A stretch of 64,000 nucleotides of DNA. Source: Nesterenkonia sedimenti. GTDB lineage: Bacteria > Actinomycetota > Actinomycetes > Actinomycetales > Micrococcaceae. Every line of letters starts with the position of its first letter. Position 1 is the first letter of the stretch. The position numbers were made by a program, and so were the translations under genes. The DNA lies in the NCBI RefSeq assembly GCF_012641515.1, contig NZ_JABAHY010000002.1:214371-278370 (forward strand). The letters run 5' to 3'. This document shows, one piece after another, positions 24,396 to 33,733 of the stretch. The notes beneath the pieces are model-generated. The model was not told the DNA's origin, searched no databases, and worked only from the letters and a program-made list of their open reading frames with translations.

Positions 24396-26497
24396 GCCCG
24401 GCTCATCCGGGAGGGCCACCAGATCTTCTGGCCGATATCAGCACAGAGGGCTGGAACCTGCAGTGTGCGCACGATGAAGGTATCGATCAGGATGCCGACG
24501 GCGACCAGGAAGGCCAGCTGCACCATGAACATAATGGGCAGCACCGCCAGGGCGGCGAAGGTCGCAGCCAGCACAACACCGGCTGAGGTGATCACCCCAC
24601 CGGTGACCACCAGGGAGCGCAGTGTGCCCTCGGTAGCCCCATGTTTCGGGGTCTCCTCTCTCGCCCGGGTCATCAGGAAGATGTTGTAGTCCACGCCCAG
24701 GGCCACCAGGAACATGAACCCATAGAGCGGCACCGAGGGATCGGCCCCGGGGAAGTCGAAGAGGTGGTTGAAAACCAGCGCTGAGATGCCCAGGGCTGCC
24801 AGATAGGACAGAACCGTGGTGGCCACCAGGATCAGCGGTGTCACCACCGATCGCAGCAGCATCACCAGGATCGCAGTGATCACCAGCAGTACCAGGGGCA
24901 CGATCACCATCAGATCCCGCTGTGCGGTGTCATTGGTGTCCAACTGGGTGGCGGTGGTGCCTCCGACCAGGGTCTCCCCATTGAGATCGGCAAGTTCGGC
25001 GCGCAGATCCCGAACAGTCTCCTCGGCCTCCAGGGAGTCACCGGCATGGTCCAAGGTCACCGAGATCTGCATCCACCCATCGAGCTGATGGGCATCCTGC
25101 GGCTCGGCGGCGGGGGCATTATTCTCATCGACCAGATAAGCATTGGCCACCCCCTCTGTTCCACTGACCGTCTCCAGCGCCTGGGAGGCCTCCTCAGCCT
25201 CGATGAAGACACTGCTGGGCGCACCGGTGCCGGCGTCGAAGTGTTCTTCCAGCAACGCCTGGCCGGACTGAGTCTCAGTCTCGGCCAGAACCAGATCGGT
25301 CTGCGGGACACCATGGGCCTTCAGCTGCGTGACACCGGCTGCGGCCACCAGCAGCAGGAGGGTGACCACCAGCCATACCTGGCGGGGGCGGCGCCGGACC
25401 ACCCCGGCGATACCTCGCCAGAGCCGGAACTGGGAGCTGGAGGTATCGGTATTGGCCTGGGGGACCTTCGGCCAGAAGGCGGGGCGACCGATCAGGGCCA
25501 GCAGCGCTGGCAGGAAGGTCAGGGTGGCCAACATTGCGAAGACGATGCCGGTGCTGGCCACCGGGCCCAGCGCCTGATTGGAGCTGAGATCGGAGAACAG
25601 CAGACACAGCATGGCTGCGGCCACGGTGCCACCGGAGGCGAGGATGGGTGGGGTAGACCGGCGCACTGCGGTGAACAGCGCTGTGTGACGGCTCTGGGTA
25701 TGGGCCAGTTCCTCGCGATACCGGGCCACCAACAACAGTGAATAGTCGGTGGCCGCTCCGATGACCAGAATGGAGAGAATGCCCTGGGTCTGATCATCCA
25801 GCACGATCCAGCCTTGCTGAGCCATGGCCCAGATGACAGTGATGGCCGCGCACAGGGCGCCGATGGCCGAAAGTAGAACCAGCACCGGCAGCAGCACAGA
25901 TCGGTAGACCGCGATCAGGATCAGGAAGACCGCGACGACGGCGACCAACAACAGGACCCCGTCGATCCCTGCGAAAGCTTCGGCGAAATCCCCCGACAGG
26001 GCCGCCGGTCCGGTCACATAGGCCAGCCACTGCTGATCATCGAAGCTCTCAGCAACCAGGCTGCGCAGCTCATCGAGGGCGCCGTTCTCAGTGCTCTCCT
26101 CCTCCAGGAGAACCAGAATCTGGAGGGCTGCACCGTCCTCTGCAGGCTGCGGCGGGATGACTTCAACGACCCCCGAGAGTCCGGAGACTTCCTCGGCGAG
26201 CTCCTCCGCCTCTGCCATTCCGGCTGAAGGAAGTTCCTCGCCATCGGAGGTTGCGGCAACGATAGTGGCCGGGACCGCGTCCTCCTCGGTGAACTGTTCC
26301 TGCAGTTCCATGGCACGGGTGGATTCAGCCTCCACCGGCAGGAATGCGGCCTGATCACTGGTGGTGACCTCGGAGAGGTTGCCGAAGGTCTGGCCTCCCC
26401 AGGAGGTCCAGGCCAGCCAGAGCAGAACCAGAACTGCTGGGATGAGGATCCGTCCGCGGCGGACTCGGCGGCGAGTGTCCTGCTTGGTTGAGTTCAT
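24335..26497 (-). CDS. MMPL-family (RND) transporter
   Basis: 720 residues. After an N-terminal helix and an extracytoplasmic domain (about 35-180), five helices follow. A second helix, domain and five-helix set occupies about 355-690, giving the 12-helix RND layout. The family motifs GAATDYSLLLVARYREEL and ALGVDYNIFLMTRAREE, each with the Asp-Tyr pair that relays protons, are in the expected places. MMPL proteins export lipids or drugs; the cargo is unknown. AAGGAC lies 8 nt before ATG 26497. Confidence 0.9.
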   Translation of the reverse strand: MNSTKQDTRRRVRRGRILIPAVLVLLWLAWTSWGGQTFGNLSEVTTSDQAAFLPVEAESTRAMELQEQFTEEDAVPATIVAATSDGEELPSAGMAEAEELAEEVSGLSGVVEVIPPQPAEDGAALQILVLLEEESTENGALDELRSLVAESFDDQQWLAYVTGPAALSGDFAEAFAGIDGVLLLVAVVAVFLILIAVYRSVLLPVLVLLSAIGALCAAITVIWAMAQQGWIVLDDQTQGILSILVIGAATDYSLLLVARYREELAHTQSRHTALFTAVRRSTPPILASGGTVAAAMLCLLFSDLSSNQALGPVASTGIVFAMLATLTFLPALLALIGRPAFWPKVPQANTDTSSSQFRLWRGIAGVVRRRPRQVWLVVTLLLLVAAAGVTQLKAHGVPQTDLVLAETETQSGQALLEEHFDAGTGAPSSVFIEAEEASQALETVSGTEGVANAYLVDENNAPAAEPQDAHQLDGWMQISVTLDHAGDSLEAEETVRDLRAELADLNGETLVGGTTATQLDTNDTAQRDLMVIVPLVLLVITAILVMLLRSVVTPLILVATTVLSYLAALGISALVFNHLFDFPGADPSVPLYGFMFLVALGVDYNIFLMTRAREETPKHGATEGTLRSLVVTGGVITSAGVVLAATFAALAVLPIMFMVQLAFLVAVGILIDTFIVRTLQVPALCADIGQKIWWPSRMSRAQASASDNAESSRSTSSSLV

Positions 26498-26592
26498 TGA
26501 GGGGTGTCCTTGCTGTAGACAGCCAGACTAGCCGGTTCCGGGCTGATGAGGGGATTCCCCTAGCCATGAAACAGACTGTACGTTTCGAAGCC

Positions 26593-26943
26593 ATGGAGAT
26601 AACGCGACAGACCATTGTCTTCGACGCAGCCGATATCGACGCCGAGGCCGACTTCTGGTCTGGGGTTTTCAACGGACGGGCCGAAGGTGACCATCACTGG
26701 CAGGTGGTCCGGTGCTCTGATGGAAGCATCCCGGTTGGAGTCCAGTTTGCCCCGGATCATAAGCCGGTGAACTGGCCGGATAACCCGGTACGCAGTCATA
26801 TGGACCTCTGGGTCACTGATATCCGTGCCGCCCACGCCAAAGTCTTGGGCCTCGGTGCTGAGATCATCCAGTTGGCCGAGGGAGAGCAGAACTTCAATGT
26901 CTACGCTGACCCCTCAGGGCATCCGTTCTGCCTCTGCTGGTGA
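26593..26943 (+). CDS. VOC-family protein (glyoxalase-like)
   Basis: 116 residues starting MEITRQTIVFDAADIDAEAD, the usual opening of glyoxalase-like VOC proteins in actinobacteria. The C-terminal half carries HMDLWVTDI and the closing NVYADPSGHPFCLCW. ATG 26593 lies 8 nt after TACGTT and fits the family start; ATG 26566 (adds nine residues) is possible but its GAGGGGA is 13 nt away. The function is unknown; related proteins bind drugs or metabolites. Confidence 0.75.
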   Translation: MEITRQTIVFDAADIDAEADFWSGVFNGRAEGDHHWQVVRCSDGSIPVGVQFAPDHKPVNWPDNPVRSHMDLWVTDIRAAHAKVLGLGAEIIQLAEGEQNFNVYADPSGHPFCLCW

Positions 26944-26973
26944 GCGGTAGCTGTGCTTCGGCCTAACTAGGGG

Positions 26974-27011
26974 TAGAATTATAGGTGTAGTTGGTAGAAA
27001 GGTGCACCTAT
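26974..27011. promoter_or_regulatory. vapBC promoter with operator
   Basis: A TAGAAT -10 at 26974-26979 is followed by ATAGGTG (26981-26987) and CACCTAT (27005-27011), a perfect inverted repeat that reaches into the vapB start codon. This is typical of toxin-antitoxin autoregulation. Confidence 0.55.
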
Positions 27012-27255
27012 GAGCCTGAACATAAAGAATCCTCGAGTTCATGCTTTAGCCCGGGAAGCCGCGCGTCGAGGTGGGACCACACAGACAGGTGCCATGGAAC
27101 GGGCCCTTGAGCAGTACCTGGAATCCCTGCAGAATGATGCTGAACGGGCTGCCCGGGTCGATGCGTTGATTGATGAGATGAGCGTGGCTATAGCCAAGGG
27201 CCCCGGGCCGCTGAGCACCGAGGACCTCTACGGCGAAGATGGGCTGCCAGTGTGA
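27010..27255 (+). CDS. vapB: VapB-type antitoxin
   Basis: 81 residues starting MSLNIKNPRVHALAREAARR. The N-terminal half is the short DNA-binding region of the PSK/Rv0623-like antitoxins (TTQTGAMERALEQYLE). The acidic C-terminus (LSTEDLYGEDGLPV) is the toxin-binding tail. It should neutralise the VapC toxin next door and repress the operon with it. Its TGA overlaps the vapC GTG start. Confidence 0.88.
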   Translation: MSLNIKNPRVHALAREAARRGGTTQTGAMERALEQYLESLQNDAERAARVDALIDEMSVAIAKGPGPLSTEDLYGEDGLPV

Positions 27256-27644
27256 TTGTAGATACCTCGGCGATCATCGCAATCCTCAATAAGGAGCCCG
27301 AGGGCGCAAAATTCAGAGAAGCTATCCTGCAGTCGCCGTCGCCGAAGATGTCCGTCGCTACCTACGTCGAGTTAGGGATCGTGGTTGAGCGTCATGGCAA
27401 CCCAGTACTCTCCAGGCAGCTTGACGAGTTGCTCGAACTCCTAGGTATTGGGCTGATTGAGGTCGATGCCGAACAGGCCCTAGTGGCTCGCGCCGCTTTC
27501 CGCGACTTCGGCAAGGGAATGGGGACCCGAGCGCAGCTGAACTACGGCGACACCTTCTCTTACGCACTTGCAAAGGTGCAAGGGGAGACTCTGCTCTTTA
27601 AAGGCACGGACTTCTCTCATACAGATATCCGCCCAGCTGTTTGA
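27252..27644 (+). CDS. vapC: VapC-type PIN-domain toxin
   Basis: 130 residues. The PIN acidic quartet is intact: D4 (MIVDTSA), E40 (ATYVELG), D100 (LNYGDTFSYALA) and D120 (FKGTDFSHTDI). VapC toxins are Mg-dependent RNases that cut tRNA or rRNA. The GTG start overlaps the vapB stop (GTGA). All four residues are present, so the module looks functional. It ends 5 bp from the opposite DUF1697 gene. Confidence 0.9.
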   Translation: MIVDTSAIIAILNKEPEGAKFREAILQSPSPKMSVATYVELGIVVERHGNPVLSRQLDELLELLGIGLIEVDAEQALVARAAFRDFGKGMGTRAQLNYGDTFSYALAKVQGETLLFKGTDFSHTDIRPAV

Positions 27645-27648
27645 TGGC

Positions 27649-28197
27649 CTAATTTGGATCCGGCAGTTTGGTCAGAACCTTGGTGACTGTCCTCCAGGTG
27701 CGCGTGGTGATCTCCTTGCCGTAGTTGCGCTGCAACCAGGACATGTAGTCGGGGGTCTTGCCCCGAGTTTGGTCGACTACTGCCAGTAGGGCGCGGGCGG
27801 CGTCGTCGTACTTTAGAATCTGTACATGGGGCAGCGGCTCCGCGGGGAACTGCGTTCCTGAGTGGTCCTGGGGTTCCTTGAGGAAGGTGACTGTGAGGTA
27901 GCTGGTCTTGCCATGGGAGAGATCCCCGAAGGGTTGCTGCTCCACCAGCGCCTGAAGTTCCTGCCGGCTGCGCAGAATGGTGCCGCAGCCGATACCGGTC
28001 TGCTGCTGCAGAGCCTGCTGGATGCGGTTCTCTAACTCACGTGCCGGTTTCGCCGAGCTGGTGGTGAAGAGGACATTGCCGCTGGAGAGCAGCGTGCAAA
28101 CCTCTTCGAATCCCAGGCCGGTGAAGGTTTCGCGGAGTTTGTCGTTACCCGGTTTGCCCGGTGAGATGCCGCGCAGCAGAGCACAATAAGAGGTCAC
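27649..28197 (-). CDS. DUF1697 family protein
   Basis: 182 residues starting MTSYCALLRGISPGKPGNDK. The family pattern is LRGIN near the start, LGFEEVCTLLSSGNVLF at about 31-47, and a C-terminal end resembling YGKEITTRTWRTVTKV. DUF1697 has no established function. GTG 28197 lies 6 nt after TAGCCT, so it is probably leaderless and divergent from the P-loop gene at 28236. Confidence 0.82.
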   Translation of the reverse strand: MTSYCALLRGISPGKPGNDKLRETFTGLGFEEVCTLLSSGNVLFTTSSAKPARELENRIQQALQQQTGIGCGTILRSRQELQALVEQQPFGDLSHGKTSYLTVTFLKEPQDHSGTQFPAEPLPHVQILKYDDAARALLAVVDQTRGKTPDYMSWLQRNYGKEITTRTWRTVTKVLTKLPDPN

Positions 28198-28203
28198 GGG
28201 TAC

Positions 28204-28228
28204 AGGCTAAGCCTCCGGGACATAGGAT
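28204..28228. promoter_or_regulatory. Divergent leaderless promoters
   Basis: On the minus strand TAGCCT (28209 down to 28204) lies 6 nt before GTG 28197; on the plus strand TAGGAT (28223-28228) lies 7 nt before GTG 28236. The two promoters sit back to back in 38 bp, so their -35 regions would overlap the opposite unit. Confidence 0.5.
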
Positions 28229-28235
28229 CGGAAGG

Positions 28236-28799
28236 GTGCGCAGCGCTGATGACCCGATCTCATGGAACCCACAACGAATTGCCGTAGCCGGGACCAGCGG
28301 TGCGGGAAAAACCACCCTGTGCACCCAGTTGGCTGAGCTCACCGGCTATCCGCAGGTGGAGATCGACAGTCTGCACTGGGGCCCGGACTGGACACCGCGG
28401 GAGAGTTTCATCGACGACGTCGACAAGTTTACCGCCCAGCAGCATTGGATCATTGAGCTGCAGTACCGACAGGTGCGGCCCATGATCACCGAGCGCGCCG
28501 ATACGCTGCTGTGGTTGGACTACTCCACCCCGGTGAAGATGCAGCGGCTGATCCGGCGCACTCTTCGCCGCAGGTTCGGCCGGCAGGAACTGTGGAACGG
28601 CAATACCGAGCCCCCACTGTGGACGATCTTCACCCGCAAAGAGCACATCATCCGGTGGGGCTGGGATACCCGCAATGCGCTGAAGCCGGTGGTGCCGACC
28701 TTAGAGGAGCGGTTCGCCAACCTCACAGTGGTGCGCCTGTCCAGCCCCAAAGCCGCCCGAATGTGGCTTCAGGAACTGGCGGTTACTGCTCGCGGGTAG
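28236..28799 (+). CDS. Small P-loop kinase-like protein (adenylate kinase/topology-modulation type)
   Basis: 187 residues starting with GTG. The P-loop GTSGAGKTT is at about 20-28, followed by [18 protein letters not shown], a pattern of the adenylate kinase-like FlaR/topology-modulation proteins. [14 protein letters not shown] is the lid-like region. The start at 28236 is set by the -10 hexamer 7 nt before it; the 75 bp of open frame upstream lie mostly inside the opposite DUF1697 gene. The substrate is unknown. The last 17 bp overlap the 3' end of purL. Confidence 0.78.
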   Translation: MRSADDPISWNPQRIAVAGTSGAGKTTLCTQLAELTGYPQVEIDSLHWGPDWTPRESFIDDVDKFTAQQHWIIELQYRQVRPMITERADTLLWLDYSTPVKMQRLIRRTLRRRFGRQELWNGNTEPPLWTIFTRKEHIIRWGWDTRNALKPVVPTLEERFANLTVVRLSSPKAARMWLQELAVTARG

Positions 28800-31140
28800 C
28801 GATCTCAGCTTCGGTGATCGCGCCGAAGCGGCTGGGGATCACCGAGCTCCAGGCTTCCTTGAGCTCATCGAGGCTGATGCCGAAGCTGCCACCCTCGAAG
28901 GGGCCAGCAACCTCGATGCCGCCGGATTCGGCATCCACAACACCCAGGCGCAGGGCGGGGAAGCCCCGGGCGCTGGTCATATCGGTGAAACGCAGTTCCT
29001 CAGACCGTGGCAGGGCCACCAGGGCGCGGCCCTGGGACTCGCTGAACAGGGCGGTGAAGGGATCCACACCATCGCGTTCGCACAGCTCATCCAGTGCAGT
29101 CCGGGAACCCACACCAAAGCGCAGGCTCATCTCGGCCAGAGCGGCAGCCAGGCCACCTTCGGAGAGGTCATGGGCGGCGTCGATCATGCCGTCCCGGGAA
29201 GCGTTGATCAGGATCTCACCCAGGGTCTGCTCGACAGCGAGGTCCACCTGCGGGGGCTTTCCGCCGAGGTGCCCACGGCCGCGGGCGAACTCGGAGCCGT
29301 CGAGTTCATCACGGGTGACACCGAGCAGGTAGATCGCCTGACCATCAGCCCAACGCTGGAACCCAGAGGGGGTGCGACGTCCGACGTCGTCGAACTTACC
29401 CATCACGCCCACCACCGGGGTGGGGTGGATGGCCCGGCCAGCGGTCTGGTTGTACAGCGAGACATTGCCGCCGGTGACCGGGATCCCCAGCTCCTGGCAG
29501 CCATCGGCGAGACCGCGGACGGTCTCTGCGAACTGCCACATGATCTCGGGGTCCTCGGGGGAGCCGAAGTTCAGGCAGTCGGAGACAGCCATCGGTACAG
29601 CACCTGAGGTGGCCACGTTCCGGTAGGCCTCGGCCAGGGCCAGCTGGGCGCCGGTGTAGGGATCGAGGTAGGCGTAGCGGCCGTTGCAGTCAGTGGCCAG
29701 GCCGACACCGAGTCCGGTCTCCTCATCCACGCGGATGACACCGGCGTCGTCGGGCTGGCTCAAGGCGGTGTTGCCGCCGACGAACCGGTCGTACTGGTCG
29801 GTGATCCAGGAGACATCGGCCATATTCGGTGAGCTCATCAGCTCGACGACGGCCTCGCCCAGTTCCTCTGCGGTGGCGGGCAGGTTCTGACCGGCCTCCG
29901 AGGCGCTGAAGGTATCAGCCTGCACCTGGTCCTGCCATTGGGGGCGGTGGTAAGGGCGCTCGTAGACCGGGCCGTCATGGGCGACGGTGCGGGGGTCGAC
30001 GTCGACGATGGTCTCGCCGTCCCATTCGATGATCAGCCGTCCGGTATCGGTGACCTCACCGAGCCAGGAGTACTCCACGCCCCATTTGCCCATTACAGCC
30101 TCGAAGGCCTCGGCGTTCTCCGGGGTGACCACGGCCATCATCCGCTCCTGGGACTCCGACATCAGGATCTCGCCGGGGGTCAGGGTGGGATCGCGCAGCA
30201 GTACATTGGTCAGTTCCACATGCATGCCGCCCTCACCATTGGAGGCCAGCTCACTGGTGGCGCAGCTGATGCCGGCGGCACCGAGGTCCTGGATGCCCTC
30301 GACCAGTTCGTTGTGGAACAGCTCCAGGCAGCATTCGATGAGCACCTTCTCGCTGAAGGGGTCACCGACCTGCACGGCCGGGCGCTTGGAAGGTTTGGAG
30401 TCGTCAAAGGATTCGGAGGCCAGCACCGAGGCGCCACCGATGCCGTCGCCACCGGTGCGTGCGCCGAAGAGCACGACCTTATTGCCCACACCGGAGGCAT
30501 TGGCCAGCCGGAGGTCCTCATGCCGCATCACGCCCACGGCCAGGGCATTGACCAGGGGGTTCTGCTGGTAGACGGAGTCGAAGACGACCTCGCCGCCGAT
30601 ATTCGGAAGCCCTAAGGAGTTGCCGTAGCCGCCAATGCCGGAGACAACCCCGGGCAGCACGCGCTTGGTGTCGGGGTGGTCGATATCGCCGAAACGCAGG
30701 GGATCCATCACCGCAACTGGGCGGGCGCCCATGGAGATGATGTCGCGCACGATGCCGCCGATGCCGGTGGCTGCACCCTGGTAGGGCTCCACATAGGAGG
30801 GGTGGTTATGGGACTCGATTTTGAAGGTCACGGCCCAGCCCTCGCCGAGGTCGGTGACACCGGCGTTCTCGCCGATGCCGACCATGAGGTCCTTCTTCAT
30901 CTCCTCGGTGACTTTCTCACCGAACTGGCGCAGGTGGACCTTGGAGGACTTATAGCTGCAGTGCTCGGACCACATCACCGAGTACATGGCCAGCTCTGCG
31001 GCGGTGGGGCGTCGGCCCAGGATCTCAACGATCCGGTCGTACTCGTCTTCCTTCAGACCCAGCTCAGCCCAGGGCAGGTCGGTATCCGGTGTTGTGGCGG
31101 CGTTGGCCACAGTGTCGATGTTGAACGTCTGTTCGCTCAC
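28783..31140 (-). CDS. purL: Phosphoribosylformylglycinamidine synthase subunit PurL
   Basis: 785 residues, the length of the small (PurQ- and PurS-dependent) PurL. It has [15 protein letters not shown] near residue 55, the catalytic-region [19 protein letters not shown] at about 110, and two AIRS-like halves with [11 protein letters not shown] and [11 protein letters not shown]. It forms FGAM from FGAR using ammonia from PurQ. GTG 31140 overlaps the purQ stop, so purS-purQ-purL is one coupled operon on the minus strand. It acts in cytoplasmic de novo purine synthesis. Confidence 0.96.
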   Translation of the reverse strand: MSEQTFNIDTVANAATTPDTDLPWAELGLKEDEYDRIVEILGRRPTAAELAMYSVMWSEHCSYKSSKVHLRQFGEKVTEEMKKDLMVGIGENAGVTDLGEGWAVTFKIESHNHPSYVEPYQGAATGIGGIVRDIISMGARPVAVMDPLRFGDIDHPDTKRVLPGVVSGIGGYGNSLGLPNIGGEVVFDSVYQQNPLVNALAVGVMRHEDLRLANASGVGNKVVLFGARTGGDGIGGASVLASESFDDSKPSKRPAVQVGDPFSEKVLIECCLELFHNELVEGIQDLGAAGISCATSELASNGEGGMHVELTNVLLRDPTLTPGEILMSESQERMMAVVTPENAEAFEAVMGKWGVEYSWLGEVTDTGRLIIEWDGETIVDVDPRTVAHDGPVYERPYHRPQWQDQVQADTFSASEAGQNLPATAEELGEAVVELMSSPNMADVSWITDQYDRFVGGNTALSQPDDAGVIRVDEETGLGVGLATDCNGRYAYLDPYTGAQLALAEAYRNVATSGAVPMAVSDCLNFGSPEDPEIMWQFAETVRGLADGCQELGIPVTGGNVSLYNQTAGRAIHPTPVVGVMGKFDDVGRRTPSGFQRWADGQAIYLLGVTRDELDGSEFARGRGHLGGKPPQVDLAVEQTLGEILINASRDGMIDAAHDLSEGGLAAALAEMSLRFGVGSRTALDELCERDGVDPFTALFSESQGRALVALPRSEELRFTDMTSARGFPALRLGVVDAESGGIEVAGPFEGGSFGISLDELKEAWSSVIPSRFGAITEAEIATREQ

Positions 31141-31919
31141 TTATTGCCTCCTGCCAGGGACGAGACCACGGAGGTGAAGATGGTCAGCCCGTCGGTGCCT
31201 TCGCGCATTCCGGTGGTGTCATCGGGGCCGTAGCCGGCTTCCACGGCATGTTCGGGGTGCGGCATCAGGCCCACCACATTGCCGCGTTCATTGGTGACAC
31301 CAGCAATGTTGTTCCGGGAACCATTGGGGTTCTCGCCGATATAGCGGAAGACGACCCGGCCCTCGGCCTCGATCTGCTCCAGCTCTTCAGCGGAGACCAC
31401 GTATTGGCCGTCCTGGTTCTTCATCGGAACGGCGATGAGCTCATCGGGAGTGAACTGGGAGGTCCAGGGGGTTGAGGTGTTCTCCACCCGCAGCACCTGG
31501 TCCTTGCAGATGAACTTCAGGTGGTCGTTTTTGATCATGGATCCCGGCAGCAGGTGGGCCTCGGTGAGGACCTGGAAGCCATTGCAGATACCGAGCACCG
31601 GCAGAGGGGACGACGACGTCGCGCTCGCGCCTGCCTCTTTCACCACAGTTTCCATCACGGGGGCGAAGCGGGCGATGGCCCCAGCCCGCAGGTAGTCGCC
31701 ATAGGAGAAGCCGCCGGGCAGAATCACGGCGTCGACACCGTGCAGGGACTGGTCAGCGTGCCAGAGGGGGACGGCAGTTCCGCCGCCGAGCCGGACTGCC
31801 CGGGCCGCATCGCGGTCATCCAGGGTGCCGGGGAAAGTGATCACGCCGATCCGGGCGCCGTCGAGAGGCCCGGAGGGTGAGACGTTGAAGTCGCCGATGA
31901 GGGGAGTCTCGCTGATCAT
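31137..31919 (-). CDS. purQ: Phosphoribosylformylglycinamidine synthase subunit PurQ
   Basis: 260 residues. Class I glutaminase: nucleophile C112 in [11 protein letters not shown] and H221/E223 in MPHPEHAVE. It supplies ammonia to PurL. Compared with the usual 220-235 residues it has about 20 extra residues before [13 protein letters not shown] and an Ala/Ser-rich insertion (GASATSSSP, about 97-105) before the nucleophile elbow. The insertion is written in DNA by a run of GACGACGACG. A start nearer RIGVITF is possible, but no ribosome site supports it. Confidence 0.93.
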   Translation of the reverse strand: MISETPLIGDFNVSPSGPLDGARIGVITFPGTLDDRDAARAVRLGGGTAVPLWHADQSLHGVDAVILPGGFSYGDYLRAGAIARFAPVMETVVKEAGASATSSSPLPVLGICNGFQVLTEAHLLPGSMIKNDHLKFICKDQVLRVENTSTPWTSQFTPDELIAVPMKNQDGQYVVSAEELEQIEAEGRVVFRYIGENPNGSRNNIAGVTNERGNVVGLMPHPEHAVEAGYGPDDTTGMREGTDGLTIFTSVVSSLAGGNK

Positions 31920-31925
31920 CGTTTC

Positions 31926-32180
31926 TTAGATGTCCTCTTTGACGCTGACGGAGACCACGTCTTCGATCACCGGGTTGGAGAGCATCTCAGCGGCTGCTGT
32001 GCGGGCGGATTCGAGGACCTCATCGGTGACCTCGCCCTCCACTGTCAGCTCGAACCGTTTGCCTTGGCGCACTCCGGCGAAGGAAGTGAAACCGAGGTGG
32101 GGGAGTGCATTGGCGATGGCTTTGCCCTGCGGGTCGAGGATCTCGGGCTTGGGCATGACCTCGACGACGATCGTAGGCAC
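31926..32180 (-). CDS. purS: Phosphoribosylformylglycinamidine synthase subunit PurS
   Basis: 84 residues from GTG 32180, reading VPTIVVEVMPKPEILDPQGK, the PurS core, then LGFTSFAGVRQGKRFEL. AGGAG lies 6 nt before GTG 32180, so this start is preferred over ATG 32195, which overlaps the ribosome site. PurS bridges PurQ and PurL in the FGAM synthase complex. TAGACT at 32223-32228 (minus strand) is a plausible -10 for the operon. Confidence 0.92.
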   Translation of the reverse strand: MPTIVVEVMPKPEILDPQGKAIANALPHLGFTSFAGVRQGKRFELTVEGEVTDEVLESARTAAAEMLSNPVIEDVVSVSVKEDI

Positions 32181-32296
32181 AGAAGTCTCCTGCATGAACT
32201 AGGCGGCGCGAAACTGCTGAACCAGTCTACCGGGGATGAGACAGTTCACGACGCCGGTCGCACCTAATGGCTTATATGACAGACTCAGCCCAAGGA

Positions 32297-32765
32297 ATGG
32301 GGTCTCTATCTGAGGTTTCTAGCGGTAGTGCTGGTCATTGCTCTTACACCCGGAGCCGACACAGCGGTGGTGCTGAAGAACGTGGTTACCGGCGGGCGGC
32401 GCGGAGGTCTTGCCTCTGCCTCAGGAGTATTTTCTGCCTCCGCACTGCAGGCGGTGCTGGTCCGGCGGGGCTTTGCCCAAGGGTTCATCACCAATGCGAC
32501 GAGTCCGCAGATTCTATTGTTCTATCTGGCGCTGCTGCCCCAGTTCGTCTCTGCGGATACAGGGATGGGGTATTTGCTGCTGTGGGCCATGACCCTGCCT
32601 GTGATCGGAACAGCGCTATTGCTCATCGTAGTTCTGCTGATGGGTAGGGTGTCCCGTTGGTTGGAGAGGCGTAGCGTACGCCGGAGCCTCGATGCTCTGA
32701 CGGGACCTATCCTCGGTGGCTTGGGGATTCGAGTAGCGGCTGACGCCGTCCAAGAGGCTGCGTAG
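32297..32765 (+). pseudogene. LysE/RhtB-family exporter, frameshifted and internally deleted
   Basis: The frame beginning just after ATG 32297 encodes YLRFLAVVLVIALTPGADTA, the first helix of LysE/RhtB exporters, but the ATG itself lies in another frame, apparently because of one extra G in a GGGG run. The body continues LKNVVTGGRRGGLASASGVF, then jumps from LQAVLV to RRGFAQGFITNATSPQILLF. About 60-70 residues normally between these (helices 2-3 and the loop) are missing. Two independent lesions make this a pseudogene. The GTG at 32328 could start a 145-residue product, but it would lack part of the fold. Confidence 0.75.
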
Positions 32766-33078
32766 TTCCAAGATAGTTGTGAACGCGGCAACTGTTCGGA
32801 AGATTCGAACTGTTCGAGACGAAGGTGGCCGGTCAGGTGCGAGGTGCCTCTCGACAACCTGGATGCCATTATTGACTGAAACCCACTCCTCTCCTCCCGC
32901 TCGGCAGTCTCGATGTAGTCGGCCAGGATGTTCTCGAAATTAGTAACAAGGTGCAATCACCTTTGTGTCTCTGGGTGGTGTTGGGCACAGTCAGCCCCCG
33001 GCGGGAAGAGAGTGGGTGTATTCGCTGTTGGAGTACGTGGTTGTTCAAATTTGAAGCACTCCGTGGAGGGGAGGGTCC
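32766..33078. other. Gene-poor gap between LysE remnant and the NADP-binding gene
   Basis: I see no intact gene in this 313 bp. On the minus strand near 32885-32955 there is a short coding-like stretch reading NFENILADYIETAEREERSG with no conserved continuation; it may be another gene fragment. The perfect palindrome TTCAAATTTGAA (33044-33055) lies just before the next gene. Confidence 0.5.
33044..33055. promoter_or_regulatory. Palindrome before the NADP-binding gene
   Basis: TTCAAATTTGAA is a perfect 12-bp AT-rich palindrome 24 bp upstream of ATG 33079, a candidate repressor site. Confidence 0.4.
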
Positions 33079-33732
33079 ATGACTCAGCAGCTGAACATCG
33101 GCATTCTCGGGGCCGGGCGGGTAGGTACCGCCGTGGGCCGTCAGGCCGTGCGCGCAGGCCACACTGTGCGGATCGCCACCGGTAAACCGGCGGAGGACAT
33201 CAAACTGCTCACCGAGGTCATCGTGCCCGGGGCACAGGCAGTAAACAAGGAAGACCTGCGCGGCTCCGACATCATCGTCCTCGCGGTGCCGCTGCATAAA
33301 TACCGCAGCATCGACACCTCCGTGCTGCAGGGCCACCCCGTGATCGACACGATGAATTACTGGGCTCCGGTAGATGGAGTCATGGAGGAGTTTGAAACCG
33401 GGAGCTCAACCTCTGAGGTCATCAATGAGTTCCTCGGTGACGTCGAGCTGGTCAAGACGCTGAACCACATCGGATACGGCGACCTCGAAGTCGATTCCCA
33501 CCCCGCCGGCGACCCCCAGCGCCGTGCACTGGCGGTGGCCTCCGATCATGAGGATGCCAAACAGCTGGTGGCCGCATTTGTGGACACCCTGGGCTATGAC
33601 GCAGTGGATGCCGGGCCGCTGGCTGCCGGAAAGACCTTCGAGAACGGCACCGAAATCTTCAACGGCCGGCACAGTGCCGAGCAGATGCGCGCCCTGCTGG
33701 ATCAGTGCCAGAACGTGCTGGCTGAGGTCTGA
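33079..33732 (+). CDS. NADPH-dependent F420 reductase-like / Rossmann oxidoreductase
   Basis: 217 residues. The N-terminal dinucleotide-binding motif is GILGAGRVGTAVGRQAVRAG at about 8-27, followed by ATGKPAEDIKLLTEV and NYWAPVDGVMEEFE. The layout resembles NADPH:F420 oxidoreductases and related NAD(P)-binding proteins, but the partner substrate is not clear, and no F420 genes are in this window. GGAGGGGAGGG lies just before ATG 33079. Confidence 0.75.
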   Translation: MTQQLNIGILGAGRVGTAVGRQAVRAGHTVRIATGKPAEDIKLLTEVIVPGAQAVNKEDLRGSDIIVLAVPLHKYRSIDTSVLQGHPVIDTMNYWAPVDGVMEEFETGSSTSEVINEFLGDVELVKTLNHIGYGDLEVDSHPAGDPQRRALAVASDHEDAKQLVAAFVDTLGYDAVDAGPLAAGKTFENGTEIFNGRHSAEQMRALLDQCQNVLAEV

Positions 33733-33733
33733 C

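Noticed and set aside
32869-33336. Minus-strand frame covering the start of the NADP-binding gene
   Set aside because: It overlaps the well-supported gene at 33079 in antisense and shows no family pattern; only a short stretch near 32885-32955 looks coding-like and is reported as a possible fragment.
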